From assembly GCA_963922205.1 (NCBI GenBank), contig CAWUHX010000346.1, forward strand, positions 186,001-250,000: DNA of 64,000 bases, read 5' to 3'. Positions 1-11,190 of the stretch are shown one piece after another. The DNA is from Romanomermis culicivorax (Eukaryota > Nematoda > Enoplea > Mermithida > Mermithidae). Position 1 is the first letter of the stretch. Each line of letters begins with the position of its first letter. The notes under the pieces were generated by a model, which made no database searches, had not been told where the DNA came from, and saw only the letters and a list, made by a program, of their open reading frames with translations. A program made the position numbers and the translations under genes.

Positions 1-1678
1 CAAGGTTTGCCTGACGGCGTCGATAAAGCGTTGAAAAAATTCAAACGGGGTGAAAAATCTACTATTCATATGGCGCCCTGTTGGGCCTACGGTAGCAAAG
101 GCCATGAAGCTTACGGTATACCACCGAATGCGGCCCTAGATTTTGAAATAGAGTTGAAAAATTTCACTAAAGTGAGTCAATTTCTAAAATGAACGCGTGT
201 TGTGCGATAGAAGATATATTTCATCATGAATTTCAACGAAAAATGAATGAAATGTCATATAGAAAAAAGTTTGTTGAAAATGATTGGAATCCAGTTGATG
301 CAAAAAGCCGTTATATTCGATCTTTGTTCAGGCCAAAGAGTCGTGGGAAATGGATTCCGAAGAAAAACTAGTCGAATGCGAAAAACTGAAAGCCAAAGGA
401 ACGGAATTTTTCCAGGTTAGGAAATTGGGAAATATCGATTATTTTACGCGAACCTCCAGTATTTCCTTCCTCTTCGCCGAGGAAAATCATCGCAGATGCA
501 CACAGAGAGTAACGGGCGATGCCTCCTGTCTGGAGTCCCAAATACTCCTGTCTGAGTTTACAATTTGGCCAAAAATTCTCAAAACTGGGCGTTTTAAAAA
601 AAATGTTGAAATGTAAATTTTTCTCTGAATTTTCCCTTTCACAGTTTCCCGAAAATTTTAGCCGTATACGTCTCTCAGTTCCACTAACGTGAAGTTTTCC
701 TTTTAGAAAGGCAAAAATAAAATGGCCGCAGCAAAATACAAACGTATCGTTGATATGCTACAGTACGAAACTACTCTAGACGAGGGAAAAAAACCTCGAC
801 GAGACGCCCTCTACCGCGCCGCTCACCTAAATTTGGCTTTAGTATTCTTGAAAGCCGGTGAAAATGCTGAGGCCGTCAAGCACTGCGATAAAGTTCTGGA
901 GGAGGATAAGTCGAACGTCAAAGCATTGTACAGGCGCGCTGAGGTGAATATTTTTTTCAAAATTCGAGCTCGTGACAATCGAAACTTCCCTTTCCTTCCT
1001 ACATTAGTTTTTCGATAAGTCTATTCATTCGTAAAATGATACAGCTGAAGTTCATTTTCTGATATACCGAATGGAACCATATAATTAAAAACTCCGACGG
1101 AGTACCTCCATTCAGAATTTTCAAATTTCAACAATCTGATGTTGAATATTTTTGAAATCAGAAACCGTTTCTTCAAGTTATTTTATCTATTATTGTTAAG
1201 GAATTTAATTGCAACTTTTGAGTGCGATAACTAATCGTTTTACGCGTGTTTTATGTGAAAATTTTAGGCCTATCAGAATCAAAACGATTTCGAATTAGCC
1301 ATAAGCGACTACGAACGAGTTATTTTCGTCGAACCAGAAAATAAGGCGGCCAAAAATCAAATTGTGGTTTGCAAACGGAAAATAGCGGAAGTTAATCAAA
1401 AACAGAAGAAACTTTATGCAAATATGTTTGAAAAATTGGCCAAAGCCGAATCGGAAGAACAAACAGTAAAGATTATTGGAGATTATGATGCGTCAAAGAA
1501 ACACTGAAGTCGCTCGAAATTTCTCGCTATAAACTAATACTGTTCAGTTTCCGATTAGGGTCGAACTTCTATTAATAGCTTATTTTTTCAGAATGGCGAA
1601 GCTCAGACGAACACGGTGGTGGGCCAAGAGAATACTGATGCGGAAGTCATGGAAGCAACAGACGCTGCACAAGCTTAG
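1..1678 (+). CDS. FKBP4: FKBP4/FKBP52-type peptidyl-prolyl isomerase with TPR domain (3' part, 5 exons)
   Basis: Partial gene, cut by the left window edge. Exons read 1-171, 332-415, 707-943, 1268-1465 and 1592-1678 (stop TAG). All introns are GT..AG and phase 0, and the join is 777 nt (258 residues). Exon 1 holds the end of an FKBP domain (GLPDGVDKAL, then AYG, then a closing strand around FEIELKNF). Exon 2 gives the linker AKESWEMDSEEKL. Exons 3-4 give three tetratricopeptide helices pairs, with HLNLA, VKALYRRAEA and the C-terminal KKLYANMFEKLAK helix, all typical of large FKBPs. Family knowledge: the TPR groove binds the C-terminal EEVD of HSP90 in the cytosol, and the protein acts as a co-chaperone and prolyl isomerase. 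The tail is short (29 residues after the last donor). If the donor at 1466 is skipped, a stop at 1505-1507 gives an alternative end. Confidence 0.9.
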
Positions 1679-1904
1679 TCGCTGCAATCAACCCTTTGTA
1701 CATTGGAACTTGCTCGATATGTTCATTTTCTTTATTGTACTCCTAACGTTGTGATTTGATTGCAATTTTTTCCGAAGTAACCCATGTCATTATGGTTAAA
1801 ATATAGTGCTATTTGGTTTTTTTATCCGGTTGAATTCCTCGGGTAGTGCGCGGGTGTAGCAGTGGGTCTGTTCAAATCAACAAGGCGGATAATATCTCTC
1901 GATT

Positions 1905-3290
1905 TTTACCTTGCCAATTCTCATGAAGCACTAAGACACCATTTCTGAGAGGTTCTACCTTTTTTCCATAGGCCTATGATAAGTTGAAAATGAATCATAC
2001 CTAAAAATCAGAAATTTTGGGTAGTTCCGTGCTCTGAGTTTCATGGTGACGTTCGTTTTGCTTGTTAACGAAAATTCGCGCCGCTACAGTATGTCAAAAT
2101 TTTAAAATCGATGATTTTTTGGGATTTTTCAGCAATCTTGCTAGCCAAGCGATATTTCGAGATCGGTTCGATCTTATTTGCTGAATGAATATTCATTTTA
2201 TAGAGGATAGATTAAGCTCTCTTCTGATGTAGCACTTAGAGTAAATAATTGCATATTACACTTTTATCAGAGCTTAAAATGTCAAAATTGCAAAAAATTT
2301 ATGGGCACTCCCGAGCACCTTCCCATCGGAAGCCGCAGAATTTGATTTTCTTATATTGTAGCTCATGCATTTTTACTGCATTGGTTAAATTTTTATGGAA
2401 ATTTTTGCACCGTTTTGGGAGCTGCACAGCTCTGAAAAAGGCATACTCATGAAAATTTCATAGAAATCATTGTATTTGCCAGGTGGTCCCTGTCTACCCC
2501 TTGTGATATATTAATTACCTATACTGTAGAATTATCAAATAACTAACAGACTATATAGTCTGTTTTTTATAAAATGCTTCCAAATATAAAACTGACACAA
2601 ATCATTACTGTCGTTAAAATCGTTTACATAGAGCACTTACCGTAAAATTTTTTGCTCTAAAAATTATTAAAGGTTAGGTCAGTAATCTCAAAAATTTCCA
2701 GTCCTATATGATATACTGTTAATCAGAAAATCGTAAAATTTTGAAATACTACTTGCTTTCCACTTTCATTACTTAGAAGCATTTCAAGAAAAACAAACTA
2801 TAGTTTGATGTATTAATTGTTTCGCAAGCAAACATTTTACACTCGGCAAGAAAGTATGAAGAGTCAAAAATTAAGAGAAATGCTAAATAGAGGCACCCCG
2901 AGCACTTTCACCTACTATGCTGCAGAATTTTATATTTTTTTCCTTTGGTCCCACATTCCTACAGTAGATATGAAAGCAACATCGCGATTCGAATACCCCT
3001 TGAAGAGCTACATAGATCCAAAGAAAGCAAAATCCTGAAAATTGTTCAAAAATCAATAAATTGTTTTTGGCATTTTTGTGTTTTCATGGAGTTGGTTCAT
3101 TATTTCAATATTGAAACCAGAAAATACATTAAACAGGTCACAACTTTCTGGACACGTTGTAGCAAAACAGTGATTTATGATTTCAACTGCATTATCATCT
3201 ACTTGATAAATTCTGTCCAATTCCTTTGAGTAACTGATCTAAAAGGATGATACAAGCCCACCGCCTAATCAAACCTCACAAAGTCTATGT
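1905..3290. repeat. Left arm of a large inverted-repeat (foldback-like) element
   Basis: This stretch reappears, inverted, at about 14835-16015. Landmarks that match in reverse order include TTCTGAGAGGTTCTAC at 1945, the CGCGCCGCTAC segment near 2080, the GCTAGCCAAGCGATATTTC segment near 2140, and AGGCACCCCGAGCAC near 2890. The innermost match is the GATGATACAAGCCC segment near 3245. Identity looks to be about 75-85 percent with small indels. The outer end is estimated, since homology fades around 1905-1945. No coding sequence is apparent in the arm. Confidence 0.8.
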
Positions 3291-4085
3291 CATCCACCTG
3301 AAATAAAATCATGAAGCCCACTGTGTGAATAGCAGTTTGATATCTGTGTTTGCGAGTCATTTTACATTTGTCATATATGTACATGTAGGGACATGATCCA
3401 TCTTCAAGGTTTGAAGACGTGCAACATATGAAAAGAATCTCATGAGCAAATCGTTAATCTAAATCAGCACTGATATTTTTTTCTACTCATACAGCAAATC
3501 TTGGGAAATTTTTTCTTAGAAGGCTTATGAGTACTTTGTGTTTTTTATCTACAAAACTTTGGAGATGGAATTATTGTAATTACCAATAGCATTGCACAGC
3601 TAACATAAGCAGCAAATTGTTCACTGAAAACTAAAACATTTTCTTATTGCGGTTGGTAATTTATTTTTAGTCAGCTGTCATACATATATACAAGAATTGA
3701 CACAAATGAATTTGATGTAACAAATTTTTGTTTTCTTTATGTTTAGGGATTCACTGTATTTGCTGACACAATCAATTGACATCTATCTTAATACAAAGTA
3801 AAAAATAGTTGGTCAGGTTGATAGTCATGAAAGATCGGATCATGATCTGGCAACAGTTTCCTGTTACCTGGTCTACTATTACACTCCATTTAGTTAGACA
3901 TGATCGAAGCGGTAGTCACAGTTCAGGCAAACAGCACCTTACTAGTGATTATGAAACCAATTTCAAAAATTTTGAAATGGTTAGAGTAGAAAGAGTGATC
4001 ATCAAGGAGTCCGTATCATGAAGGAAAAATTTATTGAATAATAGACTTAATGAGTCTTCCATAATTTTAAACAAAATTTTGGTGC
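3291..4085. other. Non-coding interior of the inverted-repeat element, left of E1
   Basis: AT-rich sequence with no credible open frame and no match that I can see elsewhere in the window. It ends with GTGC (4082-4085), the left copy of the 4-bp target duplication made by insertion of E1. Confidence 0.5.
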
Positions 4086-4959
4086 TGTAACGACCAGATT
4101 TTGTGAAGCACTTTACTTTAATGGACGTTACGGCGGAGGGGCGCGGCGTGGAACCGCTACGATAATACAATGAATGGTCGAGGGTCGCTTGAACGTCGAC
4201 TACACATAATTGGACGGCGCGTTTGCTTGCAAATAAAAATACGACTCGGTTTAACTGCTTTCGAAAACGGTTGCTTGCAAATAAAATGAGCGGGCCGCGG
4301 ATCAAAACAAAGAATTACAATAATCACCAATAATAATAAAATCACGCTTTGCTTCTCTTTAAATATGACGTTTTTGGCCACTCCCTGGGCGTCGCGGGAG
4401 GCTGTGCTTCTGTCCATCTTCTTCCGCCAATCGTCACTTCCTGCTTTGCTTTTCATGCTTACTTAGCCACACCCTTTAACACTTTTCTAGTAAGGTATGC
4501 TTTTCGTGTATTGCTTGCTTCATACGGTGGGCTTAGCCACACCTTTGTGCTTCTGTGCATGCTTCCTGTATCGGTTTCTCTGTATACACATGTTTTGTGG
4601 GGCCATCGCTACCGTTGCACTTGAGACTACTGTCTGGCGGGGCTTTTACTTATTTTACTGTGTGCAGGTGTTGTTTACGATTTTTATGGGGGATTACGGT
4701 AGCCGTGGAATGTGTAGTTTAGTGTAGGTTCTAGGGGACCAGCTGCCGTTTGTGCAAATTAATTGGGGCATCTTAATTGGGCTACCGGGGTGTGAACGGA
4801 TCAAAATAAAGTACTTCACGTAATTTTATAGGAATGTTTGGGTGTGAATCCCAGACACCCTTGAGACGATAAAATACGAAAATGAAATAATATTTAATAA
4901 ATGTCTATCACATACAGTATGCTATATATTTACAGTACTGCTTTAGCAGGTATGTTACA
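4086..4959 (-). repeat. E1 3' LTR
   Basis: An 874-bp copy of 12420-13302. It begins TGTAACGACC and ends GTTACA on the + strand, so the six terminal bases are perfect inverted repeats. Because the element is coded on the - strand, this is its downstream LTR. Open frames inside it (for example on both strands at 4157-4727) recur in the other LTR, but they carry no recognisable domain and are not called as genes. Confidence 0.92.
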
Positions 4960-4972
4960 TTTCCCTCCTTCC
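4960..4972 (-). other. E1 polypurine tract
   Basis: On the - strand this reads GGAAGGAGGGAAA, directly abutting the start of the 3' LTR at 4959. That is the expected position and composition for the plus-strand primer of an LTR element. Confidence 0.75.
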
Positions 4973-5113
4973 AGAGTTGAACGTCCTCGTTCAAGGGTTT
5001 CGAGGGTAGAAAGGGGTTGTCTCGTTTACATGTACCATAAATGTGATATTCTTATGGGGGTGTTTGAGTGTAATGTTGGGGTACATGAAATTTGTAACTG
5101 TATAGGGCCCGTT

Positions 5114-6739
5114 TTAGCGAGGGAGGAATTTGGGAGTCAGCCCTTGTTTACATGAATGATTTTTGTAGAGAATAAGATCACCTGCCTTGTAATGGATGTT
5201 CTGAACATGCTTGTTATACTGACGGGTATAGTGATCTTGGGCTTTTTGTAAGCTTTTCTGTACGGTTGAGAGTGCTTCTGTAAAGTGAGATTTTACACGA
5301 AGGGTGTAATCATCTAAATCAACCATGTAGGACGTGGGGAAAAAATTTAAAGCTGCGTCTGATGGAAGATTAGCCTGTCTACCATGGAGCAATTCAAATG
5401 GGGGATAGGAGGTGCTATCATTCTTATGAATGTTGATCGAAAAAATGGCATATGGTAGATAAGTATCCCAATCAGTGTGATGTGAATTGATGTACATGCA
5501 GATAGGGGTGGCTAGGGTCTGGTTGCAGTGCTCAACTTCCCCATTGGCAATGGGAATGTATGGGGTGGTATGAATTTTCTGAGTGTTGCATAAGCTAGTG
5601 ATCCGTGAAAAGAGATCGGATACAAAATCGGAGCCACGATCACAATGGATGATTTTTATGGAGCCATGACGGCAAACGATTTTGGTTAGGAATAATTTGG
5701 TGATAGTGGCTGCAGTGATATCAGGGGTCGGAAATGCCTCCACATACTTGGTGAAATAATCGATGAAAACGACAATAAATCGGTTGCCGTCTTCAGTGAG
5801 GGGTAAAGGCCCCATGCAATCAACACCGACTCTATCAAATGGGCCAGTCGGCTGAATTGGTACCAGATTCACATGTACTTTGTGCCGGAGGGCTTTCTGT
5901 GTCTGGCATGGGTGGCAAGTTTTGCAGTAACGTTTGATATCGCGGCTCATTTGGGGCCAAAAATATTTTTGCCTGAGCAAGTGTAAAGTTTTCCTGGCAG
6001 CGAAATGACCTGTGAATTTGCTGTCATGATGAGAGGCAATGAGATGCTGGACTTGTGATTTGGGAATGTATAGTTTGGCCTGTTTGTTGACTATGCGAAA
6101 GAGGATGTTGTGATGCACTGCGAATTTGATCATAGTAAGGGGGTGTTTTTTGGCCATTTTTGCTAAAATACATTTGACAGTTGGGTCAGTGCGTTGGAGT
6201 TCGGCAAAATTTTTCTGTTGTTCTTCTTGTTCAGTTGCTTCAGCCTCAAGAACAGAATTTATGGTTGATATTTCAGGGCGGGTTTCTAGTTGCTCAATAT
6301 CAAAGGATTGCTTCGCTGTCTGTGAGGGGAATCGAGAAACAGCATCTGCGTTGCGGTTAGCAGTGCCTTTCTTAGGTCGAATGTCGAGCTGAATACCGGA
6401 GAGGGCTAATCCCCAATGGGCAATGTGAGGGGATGGGTTTTCCTTCTGTAAGACTGCTTGAACTGCAGTATGGTCAGTGTGTACAATAACATGTTGCTGG
6501 AGAAGGTAGGGGCGGAAATACTTGACAAACTCAACTACTGCAAGGGTTTCCAACTCAGTTATTAAGTAGTTGCATTCTGCGGGTTTTAATGTGCGGCTCC
6601 CAAAAGCAATGGTGCGATCCTGACCTTTACTGTCTAGCTGACTGAGAATGGCGCCGATTCCGAGTTTTGAGGCGTCAGTTTGCAGAATAAACGGTTTGGT
6701 GAAATCGGGATGCTGCAGTATTGGGGCATGAATTAACAA
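5114..6739 (-). pseudogene. E1 RNase H and integrase
   Basis: A 541-codon open stretch of the pol frame. RNase H: catalytic acidic residues in FILQTDAS, TELETLA, VHTDHTA and NADAVSR (residues about 20-145). Integrase: zinc-binding HH-CC segment (HHDSKFTGHFAARK ... CKTCHPC), then the core with D in VGVDCMGP, D in CDRGSDF and E in NGEVEHCNQ, so the DDE triad is present. The C-terminal part has the YKAGDLIL and KQGLTPKFLP segment found in Ty3/gypsy integrases. It is in frame with the upstream RT segment and separated from it only by the stop at 6830-6832. Family role: degrades RNA in hybrids and joins the cDNA to the genome. Called pseudogene because the upstream frame is broken. Confidence 0.88.
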
Positions 6740-6829
6740 TTCTTTTAGTTTAGTGAATGCGTTTTGGTGTTCAGGGCCCCAGGAAAATTTCGAATTCTTT
6801 TTGAGTAGGGCTGTGAGTGGGGTAGAGAT

Positions 6830-7636
6830 TTAGGAGCAATTTGGGATGAATCTACGATAATAAGAGGGTAGGCCAAGGAATGACTTAACTTCTTTTGAGC
6901 TTTTGGGCGTGGGTATGTCATAAATGGACTGTACCTTATTGGGGTCTGGTGAAATGCCTTGTTGAGAAATGATGTGGCCTAAGTATTGGACTTGGGGCTG
7001 GCAGAATTTGCATTTTTGTATGTTTAGTTTAAGGCCTGCTTGGGAGAACCAGGCAAGGATAGTGTCTAAACCTTCCAGCATTTGGGCATGGGAGTTTGCG
7101 AAGACTAAAACATGGTCAAGATAGACAAGGCATGTGTTCCATTGCAATCCCCAAAGAATAACATCCATTAACCTTTGGAATGTGGCTGGGGCATTGGTGA
7201 GGCCAAAGGGAAGATAGTTAAACTGATATTGTCCAGCTGAGCAATTAAATTCAGTTTTTTCTCTGTCTGCTTGTGCTATGGGAATGGAATAATAGGCATT
7301 GGATTGGTCAAGGGACATAAAATATTTCATTCCATGGAGGGTGTCTAGAATTTCGTCTATGCAGGGCAAGGGGTAGGTGTCTTTTTTGGTTACTTTATTG
7401 AGGCCTCTAAAATCAATGCATAAACAATGGCCCCCATCTTTTTTGGGGACTAAAACTGTGTTGGTACACCATGGAGAATTGCTCTGGCTTATGACACCTG
7501 CTGCTGGGAGTTGCTCAACTTCTGCTTGTATGATTTGCTTTTCCTTTGGGGTGGTACAAAAAAGGTGTCTGGGTACGGGTTGGGAGCCATTGGTGTCAAT
7601 TGTGTGTGAAACGAGGGTGGTTCTACCTACGTCCAT
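6830..7636 (-). pseudogene. E1 reverse transcriptase, catalytic motif altered
   Basis: RT fingers and palm of Ty3/gypsy type: WCTNTVLVPKKDGGHCLCID, DFRGLNKVTKKDTYPLP, motif A as MSLDQSNAYYSIPI, and LPFGLTNAPATFQRLMD. Motif C reads YLDHVLVF, where the usual second aspartate of YxDD is histidine (codon at 7112-7114). Family knowledge says that residue binds catalytic metal, so this copy is probably inactive. The stretch ends at an in-frame stop (6830-6832), after which RNase H continues in the same frame. An in-frame stop at 7769-7771 separates it from the protease upstream. Confidence 0.88.
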
Positions 7637-7768
7637 TTTGGATTTAGCATATAATGTAGGGTACTTGGATAGGGCGTGTAGAAGTTGAGTTTTTTCGGTT
7701 TCTGTGAGGTCACTGGAGGTTAAATTAACGTTTTGTTTTAACCATGTGAATGTATTAAAACGGTTTGG

Positions 7769-8690
7769 CTAGTTTTGCATCGAGGGGGTTACTTTAGGGG
7801 AAGCATCTTGTTTTGGGATGTAACATGAGACTGTACCAATGCATGCTCCAGGGTAAAGAGTTTGGGCTGTGTCTTGCGTGTTGAGGACCGATATGCGTAT
7901 GCGACTGTTTTGGTTTTCAGAGACACAAGCTGCGAAATGGACTTTGGGATTCTGTTTGGGTTTCTGGGTGAATTCAAGCTGTTTGACCTGTAGGTACAAT
8001 TTGGGCAAGGGGACAGTAAATTCTGTGACTGTACGGGGTGGTAATTCTAATTTTTTGTCTAAATAGGTGCCACCATGGGTTGAAAGGGGGCTATATTCTA
8101 GGCCATCACAAGGTAGTATGACATTGCCAAATTTGACCTGGGATTTTTGGTTGTTGATAGTGTATTCCGAAAATCGACTGAGAAAATTTTTGCCTAGAAG
8201 GACGTCTGCTGTGCAATCTTTTTGGACATGGACCATTATTGTTTCCTGGATTGTTTGGGCTGTTACTGTGACAAAAGTGGTTCCTACAAAGTGAATCGGG
8301 AGGTTATTTGCTGCTTTTGCTTGGACTAGCGGGGGTTTCATGTCTAACTGTAGAATTTGAGCGATCCGTGAATCAATGAGTGAGTATACAGCACCAGTGT
8401 CAATCATGCCTTTTGTAATTAGCTTGCTGTTAAGTGTGATGGGAATGTGAGGGGTATGTTTCTCAGGTACATTTTGGGGTGGCTTGTTTGATCCAGCTTG
8501 ATGAATTTGATTAATGAGTTCGATTGCAGGAGTTCGGGGGGTATCAATATCGACAAGGACGTATTTCTGCTGTGTTTGTGCCCCACGACGATTAGCTAAT
8601 TCTAAGAGAGCATGGCCGAATGATGGGGGAATGGTCTCATGTAAACATCTGTTGTGTGATGGTATTTCGTATGCATGTTCATTTGTGGCA
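7769..8690 (-). pseudogene. E1 aspartic protease region (single retropepsin-like domain)
   Basis: The frame continues directly from the env membrane segment. A linker leads into KGMIDTGAVYSLIDSRIAQI (active-site DTG near 8400-8415), and VLLGKNFLSRF (near 8170-8190) matches the hydrophobic-hydrophobic-Gly motif of retropepsins. A further ~130 codons follow before the stop TAG at 7769-7771. The corresponding E2 region has an extra upstream protease domain. Here only a stretch around VLVDIDTPRTPAIELI near 8520-8570 resembles it, without a DTG. Family role: self-cleaving homodimeric protease that matures the polyprotein. Confidence 0.8.
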
Positions 8691-8699
8691 TGATGCTTT

Positions 8700-10450
8700 G
8701 GGAAAGGGAAATATTTTCGAAGAACGAGAAAAGAGTAAAAGACGCCTGCAATAACTACAGTAATAACGACTAGATTAATAATGATTTGTAGGGGTCCTTT
8801 GAGTAAATTATTCAATCCATCTGTGAGACTTTGGGTAGTACCGGTTATTACATGTTCTATGCCTTGACCAGCGCCAGAGAGGGTATTTCCCATTGCTTGG
8901 CCACTGCCTGAGATCATGTTGTAAACTGTATCTGAGTTAAGGGACATTTGGGCAGTGTAATTGACGAGTTTTTAACAACATTTTCGAGTGTGTGAGTTTT
9001 GTAAATGTATTGTTTCAAAAAGAGTAAGTTTGTCGAAATTGTTGCAAGTTGATCATGAAAAATTGCGGGCATGTTAAAATGGAAAAGGGAGAAATTTTGG
9101 TTCCAGACGATTTCTAAGGGTAAATTTGTGACATTTGAGGATCCTGTTTCACTGACCCATGTATTATTCTGTTTGTAAAGGGCTACATGCATGTGATGGC
9201 AGTCAATGGTTTGTGAGAACGGGGTCAAATCGTTGCGTCCTGGGTTCAAAAACATGAGTTCAGCTCCTACCAGGATAGGTAAAAGTTTGTAGCATGTTTC
9301 GTTGATTTTATGGCTGTAAAAGACTTTAGATGCATTTACCTGCTTACGGGGCCAGACTGTGAGGGCTTCTCCTGTGAATTCTGCTATTATGTCGGTTCGC
9401 TGTAGGAATGCATGCGCCCCAAGGGTTGCATCAAGGCGCAAAATTTGCCATACTAGATCAAGGTGATGCTGTGCCTGTCTGCATAACTCACTACATATGT
9501 TTTTGAAATTTTGGATTTTGAATTCCTGGATTTTGTCTGCTAGATAGTTTAGTTTTGCGTTAATGGGTTCAAAATCATCAAAATGCTATAGTGTAGTATC
9601 AGTTTCATTGGTTTTGGGGTTAAAAAGGCATTACGATGTGGAGTGCTTTTATCTAGCTGGACAACAATGCCTTGTTCGGTTAGGATGCTGTCTTGGATTT
9701 CTGGGCAGTTGGGGTTCTAAAAGAGTGTATTTTTAATGGAGAATGCACCTTGTAGCTCTTCTATTATCATGTGGGTTTGCATGAGTTTTATGGGATGTGT
9801 ATTTTTGTATTCGAAAGGGCATAAGTTTTCGAATGCTGTTTCATTCCAGATAATGGACCCGTTGGTCATTACACAGTGGCCTGATGTTGATTTGCATGAC
9901 CCCAGGTCACCTAATGTACCTGTCATAGATTTTCCATTCCAAGATGCTATTTGTCCTATTTCTATGATGACGTTAGTGACCGAGGTACAGTGGTCTGTAC
10001 AACACCATGTGTATTCTACGCTTAGGGAGTTATTTGTTGACCAAAATCCTGGTTGGGTTTTGTATAATTTTTGACCATTGTGTTCTTTGTCTATGACGAT
10101 TGCCTTACAAACATGCGGGGTTAGATTTTGCATTTCAGTTTGGTCGAAAACAATACCTTTTGATCCAAAAAATCCTGTATTAGTACAAATTTTCCGTTTG
10201 CGAACACTGCATTTGTATGCATCTGTTATGTGGGGTTTAGTGGAGGGGATATAGATTTTTCCGAATGTCTGTACTGGTTTGTCTACTGTGGAAGGGGGAT
10301 GCATGATACAAGTTTTGGTATGCTGACTGAGTGACCGCTCAATGAAGTTCCACAGATCTGAAATTGGGCACTACACGATGTGGGGATTTTTATACAAAGA
10401 AAAATACAAAACATCGGCCAATACAATGTTTTAGTGGAGGCGGCGGGGCA
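8700..10450 (-). pseudogene. E1 envelope-like glycoprotein, between gag and protease, frameshifted
   Basis: Coded on the - strand in three separate frame pieces (about 10450-10283, 10304-9717, 9441-8914), then in the pol frame from 8947. A hydrophobic signal-like segment (CIFLCIKIPTSCSAQ) precedes the ectodomain. Cysteine-rich landmarks shared with E2 are [31 protein letters not shown] and LGDLGSC; then NGSIIW; then ALTVWPRKQVNAS and the PAIFHDQLA helix. Many N-x-S/T sites are visible. A Gly/Ser-containing amphipathic stretch leads to a membrane span (IIINLVVITVVIAGVFYSFLVL, near 8705-8800). I cannot place it in a named fusion-protein class. At least two frameshifts and a stop at 9717-9719 make it a pseudogene. 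Confidence 0.7.
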
Positions 10451-10653
10451 CTGTATTTTTTCGCTCTGGCCAGTTTGGCGTGGCGAGTGTCGTCGTTTGT
10501 TTGCGATTTTGAACTGGGGGGGGGGTGGCCGGTTTGTAATCTGAACAGTCTGTAAAATTTTAGAAGTTGAGTCATGGGATGGGGTTTGGATTTGCTTACT
10601 TGTGGGGGTCAGTAGCAGTGTTTGGCAGGGGCCGAATTGGTAGGGTTCGGGGG

Positions 10654-11190
10654 TCAGGCCATGGAGAAGGGACAACAAGTTACGACCTGTTTTTGATGGA
10701 GTTTCGGGGGTGGTGGGCGACTTGGTGTCTTGTTTTCGGGGCATCTTGTAGCCTGCCGGGATGGTAGGTGGCGATTTTTCGATTTTGGCGGCTTCGGGCA
10801 TGGGGGTGGTGACATGGTGCACCAATCGAGTACGTCCAGGTCGAGGACGTACTCCTCCTGACTATGTCGGTGGGTGGTGGGCATAATGGTTCCTAAAGTA
10901 GTCTGAGGGCCGTTAGTTATGGCGGTTAATGTTGAGTAAAATGCAGGGTCATCAATGTCCATTAGGGGTTGGGGTTGTCTGTACTCAATGCAATTTTGAA
11001 TATTACGACTTTGTTGATTCGGACAGTACCTACTTGTATGACCTCTCTGCTTGCATAGAAAAATTTGAAAATTTGAGTAGGGTTTTGAAAGGCAGTTATC
11101 AGATCTATGTCCTGTTTGGGAGCAGTGGATGCATCGGCTTTTACAATCACAGGTAGTGTGATTATTACAAAAACAGATTTCACATGATTT
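10654..11190 (-). pseudogene. E1 gag 3' part: extra zinc knuckles and acidic/proline linker
   Basis: Continues the gag frame after its TGA stop (11191-11193). Codons just downstream still spell zinc-knuckle sequence: CEIC...H...C, then CIHCSQTGHRSDNC (a full CX2CX4HX4C), then a third knuckle whose first cysteine is replaced (LCKQRGHTSRYC). The frame then runs open through MDIDDPAFYS to a proline-rich tail ending at 10654, overlapping the start of the env-pol frame (10825) by 172 nt. In E2 the homologous knuckles are continuous with gag, so the TGA here looks like a disabling mutation and not a natural end. Confidence 0.65.

Noticed and set aside
4157..4727. Small genes in the E1 LTR
   Set aside because: Short frames on both strands, repeated in the second LTR, without domains.
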